This document shows positions 1-10,999 of a stretch of DNA of 64,000 nt, piece by piece. The notes beneath the pieces were generated by a model. The model was not told the DNA's origin. It was given only the letters and a program-made list of their open reading frames with translations, and made no database searches. Position 1 is the stretch's first letter; each line of letters starts with the position of its first letter. The DNA is from Chlorocebus sabaeus (Eukaryota; Chordata; Mammalia; Primates; Cercopithecidae): positions 84,087,139 to 84,151,138 of the forward strand of contig NC_132918.1 in the NCBI RefSeq assembly GCF_047675955.1, written 5' to 3'. The translations under genes and the position numbers were made by a program.

Positions 1-769
1 TAAGTAATCCTGAGGGTACAAAATTCTCTAAACTTTGAGCCTGAAAGAACTTAGATGTAAGTGACAAAAGACACTACAAATACAAAGTAGATTTACTTAA
101 AAAAAAAAAAAAGTATACATTTGTGGAAAGCAGAACTTCAAAACTCCACTCTGGGACCTCTTCTGAAATATTTACAGGTTTGACCAGAGAAGTAATTCCC
201 ATTGTCAAAGCTTTAAACTGAGATGATAAATGATATGCTCTTGAGGGCAAATATAGGAGTGAAGGCTGGACATGAATCTGACGACCAGCCACTTACTAAG
301 TTAATAACAGGACAAGTGGCCTTGTTTCTCAGGACCTTACTTTCCTCATGTATAAAATGGGATAATAGCCCCAAGCCCACCCATCTGATATCACTGTTGG
401 GAGGAGCAAATGAGACCATGGATGTAACATACCTTATAGATAGGTCATGACGTATTGCATACATGTAAGAAGTTGTATTATGGTTAGAACTAAAAGGGTG
501 TGTATATTTCAGAGGCAAATATTCAGATTCAAGGCATACGGTTAGAGGGAGGTACTACCTTGTCTATCAGAGCCTAGTTTCCAAGTACTGATCAACAGAC
601 TGACATAATTCTTTGAGCGGTTGCTCCTCCAGGAACTCCCCCTTGGAGGCAGTATTGTAGTTGGCTGCTGACCTGTGTGTATCCTCTGGGATTTTGTGAG
701 CTCCATGAGTGTAGGAACCATGACTATTGTGGGAGCACAGCACAATGGTGAAATGCGCAGGATTTGGGA
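1..769. other. No gene recognised; unique sequence
   Basis: Ordinary AT-rich non-coding sequence. A short A-run lies near 101-115. Small open frames exist on both strands, but none resembles a known protein and none has a supported splice or promoter context. I see no clear repeat in it. Confidence 0.5.
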
Positions 770-985
770 CCAGGCAACCTGGGCCAGTCCTAGTTCCTGG
801 CTTTTCTGCTTATCCACCATGCGGATTTGGGTGAATTATTGAACTTTTTCAAGTCTTAGTTTTCTCATCTGTGATATGAAGAAAATAAATATGCCTACCT
901 CATGGTGATGTAAAAAAGATTAAATAAGTTGGTATATGTCAAATCTGGAACATGGAAAGTGCTTAAGGAATGCTGGATATTTATT
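770..985 (+). repeat. MIR SINE
   Basis: Shows the MIR order on the plus strand: a non-tRNA core like 'ctggcttttctgctta', the 'cttagttttctcatctgtg' block, 'atgcctacctcatggtg', then 'agtgcttaaggaatgctgg'. It is diverged, as expected for a mammal-wide repeat. Ends are approximate. Confidence 0.7.
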
Positions 986-1334
986 ATTATTTTTATTTGT
1001 TACTGTTGTTCCCTTCATATTTCTAGTGCCTAGAACAATGTTATGATATGAATAACATAACAGTTATTCAACAAGCAGATAATGAAAAACTGCAAAAGAA
1101 AGTTTGTATCCCAGCAGATACTTACACTGGAATTCATGAAAACTAAGGGTCAGAGAAAAATGGCAGAGGACTGAAATACGTGGGTTGGATTTGCAAACTT
1201 TAAGGCCTCTTTTGACATTTTGCCTTTACCAATAACAAAAACACATCTACTATACCGATAATTAACAATATTGGTATAGGAAAGAATCGTAAACAATTTT
1301 TAAGGCCAGTATCTTACTAGATTCCCACCCCAAC

Positions 1335-1475
1335 CTTGTGGGGGAAAGTATTATTATAGTATCCACTTTGTAGATAAGGAAATAGAGTTTCAGAGAGAAG
1401 AAATATCTTGTCCGAGCATCACATATCTGGTAAACAGAGGTGCTGAAATTAGAACTTGGTCTCCTGGCTCATTGT
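1335..1475 (-). repeat. MIR SINE, reverse orientation
   Basis: The plus strand reads the MIR complement: a 'tattattatagtatccac' block, 'gtagataaggaaatagag', 'catcacatatctggtaa' and 'gaacttggtctcctggctc'. These match the reverse complement of the MIR 3' half and core. Confidence 0.65.
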
Positions 1476-2265
1476 TTTTTCCTCTTCCTGGGAACAAACG
1501 CAAAGCTAATTCACCCTGGCACTGGGTCTCTGACAGAGGCAGTGGAGCGCATTTTGCAGAAGAGCCTGGTTTGTTTCCCTGACTGCAACAACTAAGTTAG
1601 GAGTGTAGCTCCTAGATATCTAGATTTCTTACGGTCATTCATTAAGAATCTCTCACCTATGAGTTTAGCTAAGGCTTTGTGAAGCTCATTTTCAGCTCAA
1701 CCTGTACCTTGGTTTTGAATCCTATTTTCCTTGGCATATGAAATGTGCGTCACCTTCATTGTGCTGGGTTTTCCCTGGTGAAAGCTAAGCCGATACAACC
1801 AGTCCCTGCTCTGAGCGTGGAAACCGGAAGCCCTGAAGGTCTTTCAACCTAGGTTATTTAGGTAAACTAGACATTGCAGTTTAATTACACCATTGCTCAA
1901 CTTCATAGATCCTTCAGATTGCCTTCAGAGAAAAACATTTCTCTCAATAATTCAAACCCCTGATAACTTCCTCTGATAAATTACCAGCAGATTGCAAAAA
2001 CAGCGTAGTTATTCACTACGTGACCTTTTCTTCAGTCCCATTGTCTTGTACCGCTCTGCAGCACTGCATATTTTTGACAATTTTACCTCTAGTACCTCTT
2101 GAAATTTAATGTTACTCTGGTTCTCCTACACCTGCATCCTGGCCTTCTCTAAAAACGTCGTAGCTTTTTCCTTCTCTACCTTATAACTTTGGACATTTCC
2201 CTAAGTCTAAGCCTGTGGTCCTCTGTTTTTTCTTCTCTCTCTTTTTCTTTCTTCTCACCTGCTCT
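1476..2265. other. No gene recognised; unique sequence
   Basis: Nothing identifiable as a gene or a repeat. A pyrimidine-rich stretch (TTTTCTTCTCTCTC type) sits near 2225-2265. Confidence 0.45.
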
Positions 2266-2580
2266 GCCAGTGTTGTGCTAGGCACTAGGAAACAAAGACA
2301 TGTGAAACATCTTATCTAACCTCAAGGAACCCACAGTCTAGTAGAGGGCCAATGGATGTGTGAACAAAGACCTCTACATTTAACACACTTTTGTGCTTTG
2401 ACAGGAGTAGTTGGGCCTTGAGTTGAGAGAGAAGTATAGTAAACTGGGAAGGACAGAGAAGTCGCTATGAAAGAGATCTTCAAAGATGTCTTAAAAGATG
2501 AGTAGGTGCTCCTCATTCAGACAAGGAAAGGAAGGAGAGTTGAAATCAGAGTACAGCTTGTACAAAAGAACCAAGGGAAG
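2266..2580 (-). repeat. L2-like LINE fragment, reverse orientation
   Basis: The sequence 'gtgttgtgctaggcacta' followed by 'aaggaacccacagtctagt' is the reverse complement of the L2 3' end (the segment coding 'number/size of item, stock' type low-complexity 3' tail of L2). Further right, 'aaaagatgagtaggtgctc' fits the upstream L2 region. Old and diverged. Confidence 0.5.
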
Positions 2581-2584
2581 AAAC

Positions 2585-2715
2585 TTTGAGTTTCATTTTC
2601 TATATCTGTGAAGTGGAGGTAAAAATACTTACGTTGCAATGTTGTTGAAAGCGTTGGCAATGATGTGTATAAACAGAGCCTGAAAGTTAGTAGATAATCA
2701 AGGAGCGACTGATAA
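2585..2715 (+). repeat. MIR SINE
   Basis: Diverged MIR: 'gagtttcattttctatatc', 'tgtgaagtggaggtaaaa' and the following 'ttgttgaaagcg' block keep the MIR core-to-3' order. Confidence 0.5.
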
Positions 2716-2747
2716 TAATGAAAACAAGCCCCCTTTTCTTATCAATC

Positions 2748-2769
2748 TTTTTTTTTTTTTTTTTTTTTT
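2748..2769. repeat. (T)n homopolymer
   Basis: Uninterrupted run of about 22 T. No Alu or L1 body is recognisable on its right side, so I cannot assign it as a retrotransposon tail. Confidence 0.9.
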
Positions 2770-3055
2770 AAGATGAGATTGGAATAGAAAATTTTAAAGG
2801 CCTTTCCAAATCTCATATCCCAACATGTTGTAAAATCCTCTGGGGAAATTTATCAATGGTGCCATCCCTTCTCCCCTGTGTGTTCCCCTAATGCTGGCCA
2901 CACCTCAGCATTGTCTCCCCTCTGAACACATTAAGGAACCATCAGTTTTACCGACCAACAAATGCTACCTCATTAACTGTATCTTACTGTTATATTAATT
3001 TTATATATGGGCTAAACTTGTCTCCTGTACTTAATTGTAAAATCCCTGAAACAAT
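2770..3055. other. No feature recognised
   Basis: Non-coding sequence with no recognisable gene or repeat family. Confidence 0.4.
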
Positions 3056-3059
3056 GATG

Positions 3060-3270
3060 GGTGCCACTGGATTCAGAACAGAAATAATATATTTGGACTC
3101 TGACTCAGGTACCTACTGGCTACCACAGCTTAGGTAAATTGATTAATGTCCATTTTTTCATGTATTAAATAGGGAGCATGCTAATGGCCACTTAAAAAAT
3201 TATTATGATGTTTAAATGAAATAATTCATATGGTGGTACTTTGTAAACTGTACAAAATTATGAATATAGT
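3060..3270 (+). repeat. MIR SINE (diverged)
   Basis: MIR-like order: 'tttggactctgactcagg', 'tactggctaccacagctt', 'attttttcatgtattaaat', then 'gatgtttaaatgaaataat'. Only the spaced landmarks survive. Confidence 0.5.
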
Positions 3271-3465
3271 AAATTTATATAGAATTTATTTCTGTATCTA
3301 TATTAATAAGGACTCTTTTGGTTGCAACTAACAGAAACTCAACACAAATAAGGCTAAGCAAAAAACCATATTTGGGGAACACAACTGAATAATTTCAACA
3401 AATGCCAAGTAAGAAAATCAGAACTATGCTTGTCTTCTCTCAGCTTTGGTTCTTCTATGTAGATT

Positions 3466-3566
3466 TCTTTCTTTTATCTTTTTTTTTCCATCCCTTTACT
3501 TTGACTCTGTAAATGTCTTTACCAGTTAGGTGGGTTTCTTGTATGTAGCACATGGTTCGATTAAAA
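3466..3566 (-). pseudogene. Old L1 ORF2 endonuclease-domain fragment
   Basis: Minus-strand translation gives a block reading IQETHLT...KGWKK, which is the start of the L1 ORF2 apurinic endonuclease domain; the E of QETHLT is the known catalytic glutamate of the family. Only about 30 codons remain. It abuts the A-tail of the next L1, whose own sequence is from the opposite end of ORF2. It must therefore be a separate, older L1 remnant or a rearranged piece. Not functional. Confidence 0.65.
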
Positions 3567-5300
3567 TTTTTTTTTTTTAATTTATTTTTACTATACTTTA
3601 AGTTCTGGGATACATGTGCAGAATGTGCAGGTTTGTTACATAGGTATACATGTGCCATGATGGTTTGCTGCACCCATCAGCCCGTCATCTACATTAGTTA
3701 TTTCTCCTAATGCTATCCTTCCTGTAGCCCCCTACCCTCTGACAGGCCCTGGTGTGTGATGTTCCCTTCCCTATGTCCACGTGTTCTCATTGTTCAGCTC
3801 CCACTTCTGATTGAGAACATGCAGTATTTGGTTTTCTGTTCCTGTGTTAGTTTGCTGAGAATGATAGTTTCCAGCTTCATCCATGTCCCTGCAAAGGACA
3901 TGAACTCATTCTTTTTTATCACTACATGGTATTCCATGGTGTATATGTGCTACATTTTCTTTATTCAGTCTAACATTGATGGGCATTTGGGTTGATTCCA
4001 AGTCTTTGCTATTGTGAGTAGTGCTGCAATAAACATACATGTGCATGTGTCTTTATAGTAGAATGATTTATAATCCTTTGGGTACACACCCAGTAATGGG
4101 ATTTTTGGGTCAAATGGTGTTTCTAGTTCTAGATACTTGATGAATCGTCATACTTTTTTCCACAATGGTTGAACTAATTTACATTCCCACAGTGTAAAAG
4201 CATTCCTATTTCTCCACATCCTCTCCTGCATCTGTTGTTTCCTGATTTTTTAATGATCACCATTCTAAGTGGCATGAGATGGTATCTCATTGTGGTTTTG
4301 ATTTGCATTTCTCTAATGACCAGTGATGATGAGCTTTTCTTCATATGTTTGTTGGCCACATAAATGTCTTCTTTTGAGACGTGTCTGTTCATACTCTTTG
4401 CCTACTTTTTGATAGGGTTGTTTGTTTTTTTCTTGTAAATTTGTTTAAGTTCTTTGTAGATTCTGGATATTAGCCCTTTGTCAGACGGATAGATTGCAAA
4501 AATTTTCTCCCATTCTGTAGATGGCCTGGTCACTCTGACGATAGTTTCTTTTGCTGTGCAGAAGCTCTTTAATTAGATCCCATTTGTCAATTTTGGTTTT
4601 TGCTGCAATTGCTTTTGGTGATTTAGTCATGAAGTCTTTGCACATGCCTGTGTCCTCAATGGTATTGCCTAGGTTTTCTTCTAGGGTTTTTATAGTCTTA
4701 GGTCTTATGTTTAAATCTTTAATCCATCTTGAGTTGATTTTTGTGTAAGGTGTAAAGAAGGGGTCCAGGTTCTGTTTTCTGCATATGGCTAGCCAGTTTT
4801 CCCAACATCATTTATTAAATAGGGAATCTTTTTCCCATTGTTTGTTTTTGTCAGGTTTGTCAAAGATCAGATGGTTGTAGATGTGTGGTGTTATTTCTGA
4901 GGCCTCTGTTCTGTTCCGTTGTTCTATATATCTGTTTTGGTACCAGTATCATGCTGTTTTGGTTATTGTAGCCTTGTAGTGTAGTTTGAAGTCAGATAGT
5001 GTGATGCCTCCAGCTTTGTTCTTTTTGCTTTGGATTGTCTTGGCTATACGGGGTCTTTTTCAGTTCCATATGAAATTTAAAGTAGTTTTTTTCTAATTCT
5101 GTAAAGAAAGTCAATGGTAGCTTGATGGGAATAGCATTGAATCTATAAATTACTTTGGGCAGTATGAGCATTTTCACAATATTGATTCTTCCTATCCATG
5201 AGCATGGAATGTTTTTCCACTTGTTTGTATTCTCTCTTATTTCCTTGAGCAGTGGTTGGTAGTTCTTCTTGAAGAGGGCCTTCATATCCCTTGTAAGTTT
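3567..5300 (-). mobile_element. 5'-truncated LINE-1 (L1PA/L1PB type), minus strand
   Basis: The plus strand begins with a T-run (complement of the A-tail) and then 'actatactttaagttctgg' and 'acatgtgcagaatgtgcagg', the complement of the L1 3'UTR end. The sequence then runs through the C-terminal third of ORF2 and stops near 5300, so the element is 5'-truncated at about ORF2 residue 770. Translation at 4992-5285 (minus) shows a diagnostic ORF2 stretch with KNIPCSWIGRINIVKM and FFTELEK. ORF2 has several stops and frameshifts. The 3'UTR matches an older L1PA or L1PB more than the youngest subfamilies. I could not identify a convincing target-site duplication. Confidence 0.9.
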
Positions 5301-6010
5301 TTGGGCATCTCTTCCTGGGTGCCTCTCAGCAGCTGCAGGTTTGTATCATATCCATTTAATAACCTTAATCAAAAGTCGTTTTTCCCCCAAGTAATTTTGG
5401 CAAAAATCCAAGAATCAATTCTCCATGTACTGAAATGGGCATGCACCTATCTATAATTCAGTCGCGGTGGCTATTGAAGTTAGATATGCTGACTAGTTAA
5501 GCCTGGATCTACTCCACTGCTGGAACTTACATGAAGAAGATAGTTTCTCACTACATGAATTGACAGTGGGAGGGGTGGTTCCCTAAAGGAAAAGTGTGAT
5601 GCTGTTGCCAGAATATGAGAAAGTAGGAGCTTACAGGGTTATAAGTACAGCATCACTATAGTAGCCTTATAAATCAAGTCTCCAGGAGCTAAAAGGGCAG
5701 ATACTCTTTGTGGATGTGCCATGAAGCACACATTGGGACAATGCTGTGACGAATCACAGTCCATGTCTTGTAAGGCAAATCAATGCATTCAACAAGAAAT
5801 CTAAAAGAAGACAAATTGTGGAAAGTTCCAAAACAGGGATATTCACAGGACATATAGTGGGAGTCCAACCAACGTTTAATTGCTTTGATGTTGATTTCAA
5901 ACTGGCCTAAAGTTTTCTTATACTGGCATTGGTGAGCATGAGAGTGAGAGGAACAGAGAAAGTTCTGAAACCATATTTTTAAACAAAGTCTTTTAGAATA
6001 AAACATTCAT
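5301..6010. other. No gene recognised; unique sequence
   Basis: No known repeat or gene. A 105-codon open frame on the minus strand (5689-6006) has no recognisable domain, signal peptide or repeat. It is judged a chance frame, although its length in non-repeat DNA is mildly noteworthy. Confidence 0.4.
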
Positions 6011-6450
6011 TCATTTGAATACCTGTCTAAAAGCGGGAGGGCCTCTGATGAGTTCAGCCCAGGACAAGCTCAGCGCTATGGAGCCAGGCTGCCAAGAGGC
6101 AGGAAAGGGCCGAGCCTGCAGCCACAGGAGTGTATTGTTTCCTGCCAACTGGGGCTGCTTCCTCCTCCCACCAGTCTCCGGGCAGCCAAGCCGCCACCCT
6201 TTGGTGTCTTTTGTGGTGGGCATGGTTGCCACCAGAGTTGGGCCGAGCATGGACACTGGGATGAGCCCACTTTTCTGATGAGCTTATCCCAGTGTCCATG
6301 CTCAGTCCCAGCTCTGGTGGCAGCTGGCTGCATTGTTGGCAGTCACTGGATAGCATCTAGCGAGAGACTTGGCAAATGCCAGAAATGGCCCCTGACTTTG
6401 TGCTGCTGCTACTTTGGGAAAATGGACTAGGTTGAGGAACTGAAAGGTCT
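6011..6450. other. GC-richer unique segment with open frames on both strands
   Basis: Base composition here is clearly richer in G+C than the flanks. Overlapping open frames of 81-100 codons occur on both strands, as expected from reduced stop-codon frequency and from the inverted repeat at its centre. No known repeat family, exon or CpG-dense promoter is evident. Confidence 0.4.
6227..6322. repeat. Imperfect inverted repeat (about 40-bp arms, 15-nt loop)
   Basis: Left arm 6227-6266 and right arm 6282-6322 are reverse complements apart from a few positions and one indel. The inner 18 nt 'gagcatggacactgggat' (6245-6262) pair exactly with 'atcccagtgtccatgctc' (6286-6303). The spacer 6267-6281 is 'ccacttttctgatga'. 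A transcript of either strand would fold into a long hairpin. Confidence 0.9.
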
Positions 6451-6844
6451 TCCAGCTTTCTTTCTCCTCCTCTCTGACCTCACCTTCCTCCCTAACTCCT
6501 TTCCCCATCAACTTTTTCTCCTTTCTCCTTTTTCTGTTTGCCCCTTCTCATAGGATGACATTCTCTTCAGGATAGCATTAATGTCTTTATTAAAGACAAA
6601 GCCCCAGTTAGAGGGCCTGTATTGAGACGAAAAAATGTAAATCTTGTCTTTAAACTTTCATTATAATTGAAGGAGTGTCCCCAAGGCAATAAACCCGAGG
6701 AAGGCAGTGGTGACCCCAGAGACAGGCATAGCTGGTGGTTTTGGAAGTTCAGAGGCAGGAGAAGTAACTTCAGCTGGGCGTTCATGGAGTGCTTCCTGGG
6801 GTAGGTTTTATTTAAGTTAGATCTTTTCATTTAAGTTAGATCTT
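6451..6844. other. No feature recognised
   Basis: Unique-looking sequence. A pyrimidine-rich patch (CTTTCTCC type) lies at 6455-6545. A short direct repeat 'catttaagttagatctt' type occurs near 6811-6843. Confidence 0.45.
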
Positions 6845-6911
6845 AAAACAAAACAAAACAACCCCCACCACACACACGCACGCACACACACACACACACG
6901 CACACACACAA
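6845..6911. repeat. (CA)n microsatellite with an AAAAC-rich start
   Basis: AAAAC units pass into a CA/GC-interrupted dinucleotide tract ('cacacacgcacgcacacac'). Confidence 0.95.
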
Positions 6912-7765
6912 ATTAACCTGGCAAAATGAGCAAGGGATGCAGGCACAGCCCCAAGAAGTACTCAAGCTTCATGTGCTAATGTCTACATCGTTTGCTGATT
7001 ACTATGGCTCCTCACTCAGAGCTTGAATAATTTTAGTTTACACAAACTGCTAATAAACTTGGCTACCTATAGATGTATACAAGACCCAAAACAGCACATT
7101 CGACATGGAAGAAGGGGTTACAAGAGGCAGGCCTACTAAAAAGGAAGACAAGTACAAGGTTGACGATTTGATAAGATGAGAGGAGATAGAAAACAAAATA
7201 AACAGAACCCCTGCCGCGAATCCTCAGTCACTTAAAAATCACAGCAATCCGATCAAGTGTGGAGTCAAGTGGTGCTTTACATTTAGAGGGTCCTCCAGAA
7301 TGTCATCATATATTATATTTCAGTGAAGAAAGTGACAGCCTACAGAGTGCCCCCTTGTGAAAGGCTAAATTATTTCCTTTATGCTTTGTCTTAGAAGATA
7401 GACAAATGCATAATCGATTTTAGAAAGAGTTCCATCCCAATAGAGTTACAATGGAGTTTGTATTAAAACCATAAACCTTCAGCATTTGGAATGCTGCTCA
7501 TCAGAGAAGAAATCATTTGGTTTGACTTTCAATAAATTCCAAAGTTCTGTGGATCACATTATGTCATACACTCTCATCCCAACTCCTTCTTATCATGTCT
7601 ATGCCTCCTCCACTCCTGAGATTTCTTTTGCTGCTTCCTTGACTGAGGCTTTCTGAAGCTCCCCTCCGGAGTCTGGCACACGGAGCTCCTGCTGGTGCTG
7701 CTGCTTCTGCATTTCCAGTACGCCAGTGAGGGGGCAGCAGGGGAAGCTCGGAGGCAGGGGCTACT
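6912..7765. other. No gene recognised; unique sequence
   Basis: No transposable element or gene recognised. The 89-codon minus-strand frame at 7564-7833 has no recognisable domain. Confidence 0.45.
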
Positions 7766-7925
7766 TGGCTTCCAATTGAAGACTTGGAAATGTTAGAAAA
7801 GTCCCTCCTCTCTCTGAGCCCCTGTTTTCCCATTCAGAAAATAGGAATAATAACCTTATTCGCGGAGCTGTTGTGAAAACAAAAGGCATTAATGCCTGTG
7901 AGCATGCTTGGTGAACTGGGCAGCG
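7766..7925 (+). repeat. MIR SINE
   Basis: 'ctctctctgagcccctgtt', 'ttcccattcagaaaatagg' and 'ataataaccttattcgcgg' reproduce the MIR core and the following conserved blocks on the plus strand. Confidence 0.7.
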
Positions 7926-8695
7926 TTCCATTCTCAATTCATGCAGAGCAATTATAACTGCCCCCTCCCCTAGTTGTCATTTGCATATGGACCCGTCTCC
8001 CTCTCTTGCTTGTCAATTGACTTGACGCTGTGTTTTCCCTGTTTTTTGTTTTGTTTTGTTTTGGGTATCTCCCCGAGATAAGCCCATTTTGGGCTCTGCA
8101 GGTCATGTGCGTGTATAACCCTGGAGGAGGGACAGTATTCCCTCGAAGCTGATAATGTAAATAGGATCATCCACGGCTGTGTGATGCAGGGGCCCTGGCC
8201 ACAGGGCCTAGAGTGCTGCTGTCTCTGTATGTATTAAACATTAGTGACTCTTTTTCTTATCCTTACTATTTTATTTTACTGTGTACTGACCCTCAGGCAT
8301 AAAATATTACTGTGTACTGACCCTGAATTGAAAATTTTGCACTGTATTATTCAGCTTCAGGCCTACCTTTCAATTTCCCATTTCATTTTTGACTGGGCTA
8401 CACCGGTCATCACCTTGAGGGAATTTTCCCAGCCACGGAAGTCTTCTGGTGAAGAGGGTCTTTAGACTGGCGTGATTTCAAAGTAAATATAAGTAACATA
8501 ATGGGCAAGTCTGATATTTAGGCCTTGGTGTTTTCATTCCCAATTCTTTGAAAATGGGCCCATCTCAGCAGCCAGGCTTGAAAGTGGCGGGGGGCGGCGG
8601 GGGAAGGAAATCACAGCATGTTTCTGCTGCACTCTCCTCTTTCCACTCTCATCAGGATAAAGACTTTGTAGCATCTGTGAAATATCGTGGTCTAA
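7926..8695. other. No gene recognised; short G-rich run
   Basis: Unique sequence. A G-rich run at 8585-8605 ('gtggcggggggcggcggggg') has several closely spaced G-tracts and could form a G-quadruplex in vitro. The plus strand at 8044-8062 has TTTTG repeats. Nothing else recognised. Confidence 0.45.
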
Positions 8696-8840
8696 CTGCT
8701 CTTTGATTCTTGGTGGGCTTCTGTGTCTTTCTCTGTGGACTGGGACTAATCATACACACATCGGAGGGTTGCTAAAGAGTGACATGAGATGCTATGTGTG
8801 TGCCTCCAGGCACAGAGCCAGACCCTTCTTAGGTGCTCAC
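8696..8840 (+). repeat. MIR SINE (diverged)
   Basis: MIR-like landmarks: 'tctctgtggactgggacta', 'gagggttgctaaagagtga' and 'ccaggcacagagccaga' followed by 'aggtgctcac'. Confidence 0.55.
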
Positions 8841-10499
8841 AAAAACAACAGGTGAACCTGAAACCATGGTGACAAACAGCCTGCTTCTCCTCTTCTCTGA
8901 CAATGCTTTTCTAAACTGGGGAGCTCTGACATAAAACTCTGTCTTACAATGAGAGAACGATCTATCTACGTGTAACTTCCACCTATGAGACCCCCGGGCG
9001 AGGATGGTGTGTCTTCCCATTTTCTTAGCATCCTCACTCTGTCCCCTGGTGAGGACAGACAACAGAGAACTGCTGTGGTCAGCGAGCCGAGGAGCCAGAC
9101 AAGGCTCTGTGGTTACGTGCTTATTTAGTTTCTTATTTATTACTTTTGCAGCTAACATTTTTACAATCATGTTATTTTGTGGTTTATTTGCAAAATGCAT
9201 TGTGAGCCAAGTTTGCTTGAAATGTGCTCTGAGTCAGAAAATGGTTGCAAAGGGGACCCAGAGAGATGGGAGGGGAGGCCAAAGAGCAGTTGCAAGAACA
9301 TTATATAATTGATATATCTGTTATTGCTCCTTTCTTTGTAATTAGACTACTCAAGGCAGACGGAGAAATGGAAACTAAGAATGCATAATAGGCTCATGTG
9401 CGGCAGCTTGAACAGACTCTTCTGCCTCAGAAGTCAGATGCAAAGGGGCCAGCCTGGGACTTGGGGAAGAGAACCCTGGAGAAAGCTTCACTCCTGCTTA
9501 ACCACCCACGAGCACCAAAGCAGCATCTTTGAAAATCTTTGGGAGACAACAGTAGAGCTTGGTTAGAGAGGCAAAAGTGACGGATAATGAATTAACTCAT
9601 AAATACTATTAGAGAGTTTATTATAAATTGTTTTTGAAGATTTTAATAAAAGCGAAAACCTAGTTTTCAGAGATTAGCTAAAATAAGTCCCAAGAGAAGC
9701 TTTGCCAGAAACCGTTTTTCCTTTTAACTCTCTATTCTTCCTTTCTCACCCCCCAGGCAATGGTAGATTCCTAAGAGGACTCCTGTTGTTGGTGAAGCCC
9801 ATTTTGACTGTGTTCAAGTTTGTTCTTGTATTATTCCATCTGGTGGCTCCCCAAACCGCTTTCTTTTTTTACTCTCCTTGTAAATATTTACATAAGAAGG
9901 TTCTTGCAACGGCAGGATCCTATATTGGTGGATTGGCGCAAAGCAGAGTTTTGACGTGTTTTATTCCTTTTACGAACAATTCAGTTAAGTAGATTCTCTC
10001 CCAGCTCATTAAAAAATAGCCTTTTATTTTAATAACACCATCAGAAAATAAATAGCATCAGAGGCGAAAATAAGTTTGCAATGTGCAGCCTCAAGTGGCA
10101 ATCTCTGAGCCACAGTTAGTGGTTGATGCAAGAATTGGTGATTGTAGTTAATGGCTGGAAAGAAGTATGCATTGAAAGGGCTCATCTCCCTAGGCAGAAC
10201 AAGGATCTGTGCTGTTTTCTGGGACAGCTGAATGCATAAGAGATCAGATAACTGGATCAGGAGATCAAAACTTGGTTCCCAAACTTCAGACTTCAGCTCA
10301 TCTTGCCTTCCTCCCTGAGGCACTATCTTCGCTGTCCTCCCTCCTGGACAAGTCCATCCTTGCCCACAGCTTTAACTGATACTTCTTTAGAGGGAGCAGT
10401 CAAACCTCTCTTTTTAGCTTTACCCTCTCTTTTGAGCCCCAGTTCTGCATTCCCAGTTTTTCTGGACATTTTAAACAAGATTGCCATCACAGCCCAAAC
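8841..10499. other. No gene recognised; unique sequence
   Basis: No repeat family recognised. Open frames of about 100-120 codons overlap on opposite strands at 8829-9312, but neither shows a domain or a splice context. 9590-9680 is AT-rich. The segment belongs to the repeat-poor block from 5.3 to 14.6 kb. Confidence 0.45.
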
Positions 10500-10735
10500 C
10501 TGACAGGACCAAAGCCAACCTCAACTCCTTCTGAACCTGGTCACACTCTTGATCTTGTGCAACCTTCCAGCATCACCCAAACCAGCTTGATCCCAAAATC
10601 TGTCACCTCTGCCCCACCCCCACATCCCCAAATCTAATCAGTTGCCAGATGATGTTGATTTTAATACTGCATGAAGACTCGCATTGGTACCTCTGTTTCT
10701 GTCCTCGCTGTCATTGTCCTAGGCTTCCTTAAACT
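10500..10735 (+). repeat. L2 LINE fragment
   Basis: Plus-strand blocks such as 'cacatccccaaatctaatc' and 'gttgccagatgatgttgat' resemble the L2 'fixed-order, spelling' region upstream of its 3' end. Diverged, so the call rests on order rather than identity. Confidence 0.45.
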
Positions 10736-10960
10736 CCATACATTTATTCATCCATGTGCTCATTCATTCAACATACGCATTGATTGGATACTTCCTGTAT
10801 ACTGGACATCTAGTAGGTGCTGGAAATATAGAAGTGAACAAGACAAAAGGAGTTTGCACCTGTTCTCATGGGGGAAGATGCGCATCAAAAAATTAATGAT
10901 AAAACTTGTTAAATTTGACCTTATAGGAAAAATACGAGAAGTCACAGGCTTATCTGTCTT
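10736..10960 (-). repeat. L2 3'-end fragment, reverse orientation
   Basis: 'catttattcatccatgtgc', 'gtaggtgctggaaatatag' and 'gaagtgaacaagacaaaag' match the reverse complement of the L2 3' terminus. It lies between two plus-strand L2 pieces, suggesting an insertion or inversion in the L2. Confidence 0.6.
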
Positions 10961-10999
10961 CTGATGCTTCCGAGACCTGCAGCATGACGTTGCTATGTT

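Noticed and set aside
6011..6450. CpG-island promoter
   Set aside because: The segment is GC-richer than its surroundings, but CpG dinucleotides are sparse and no first-exon-like structure follows.
8829..9312. Overlapping 123- and 102-codon frames on opposite strands as a gene
   Set aside because: No recognisable domain, no codon signature and no splice or promoter evidence; overlapping frames on both strands suggest chance.
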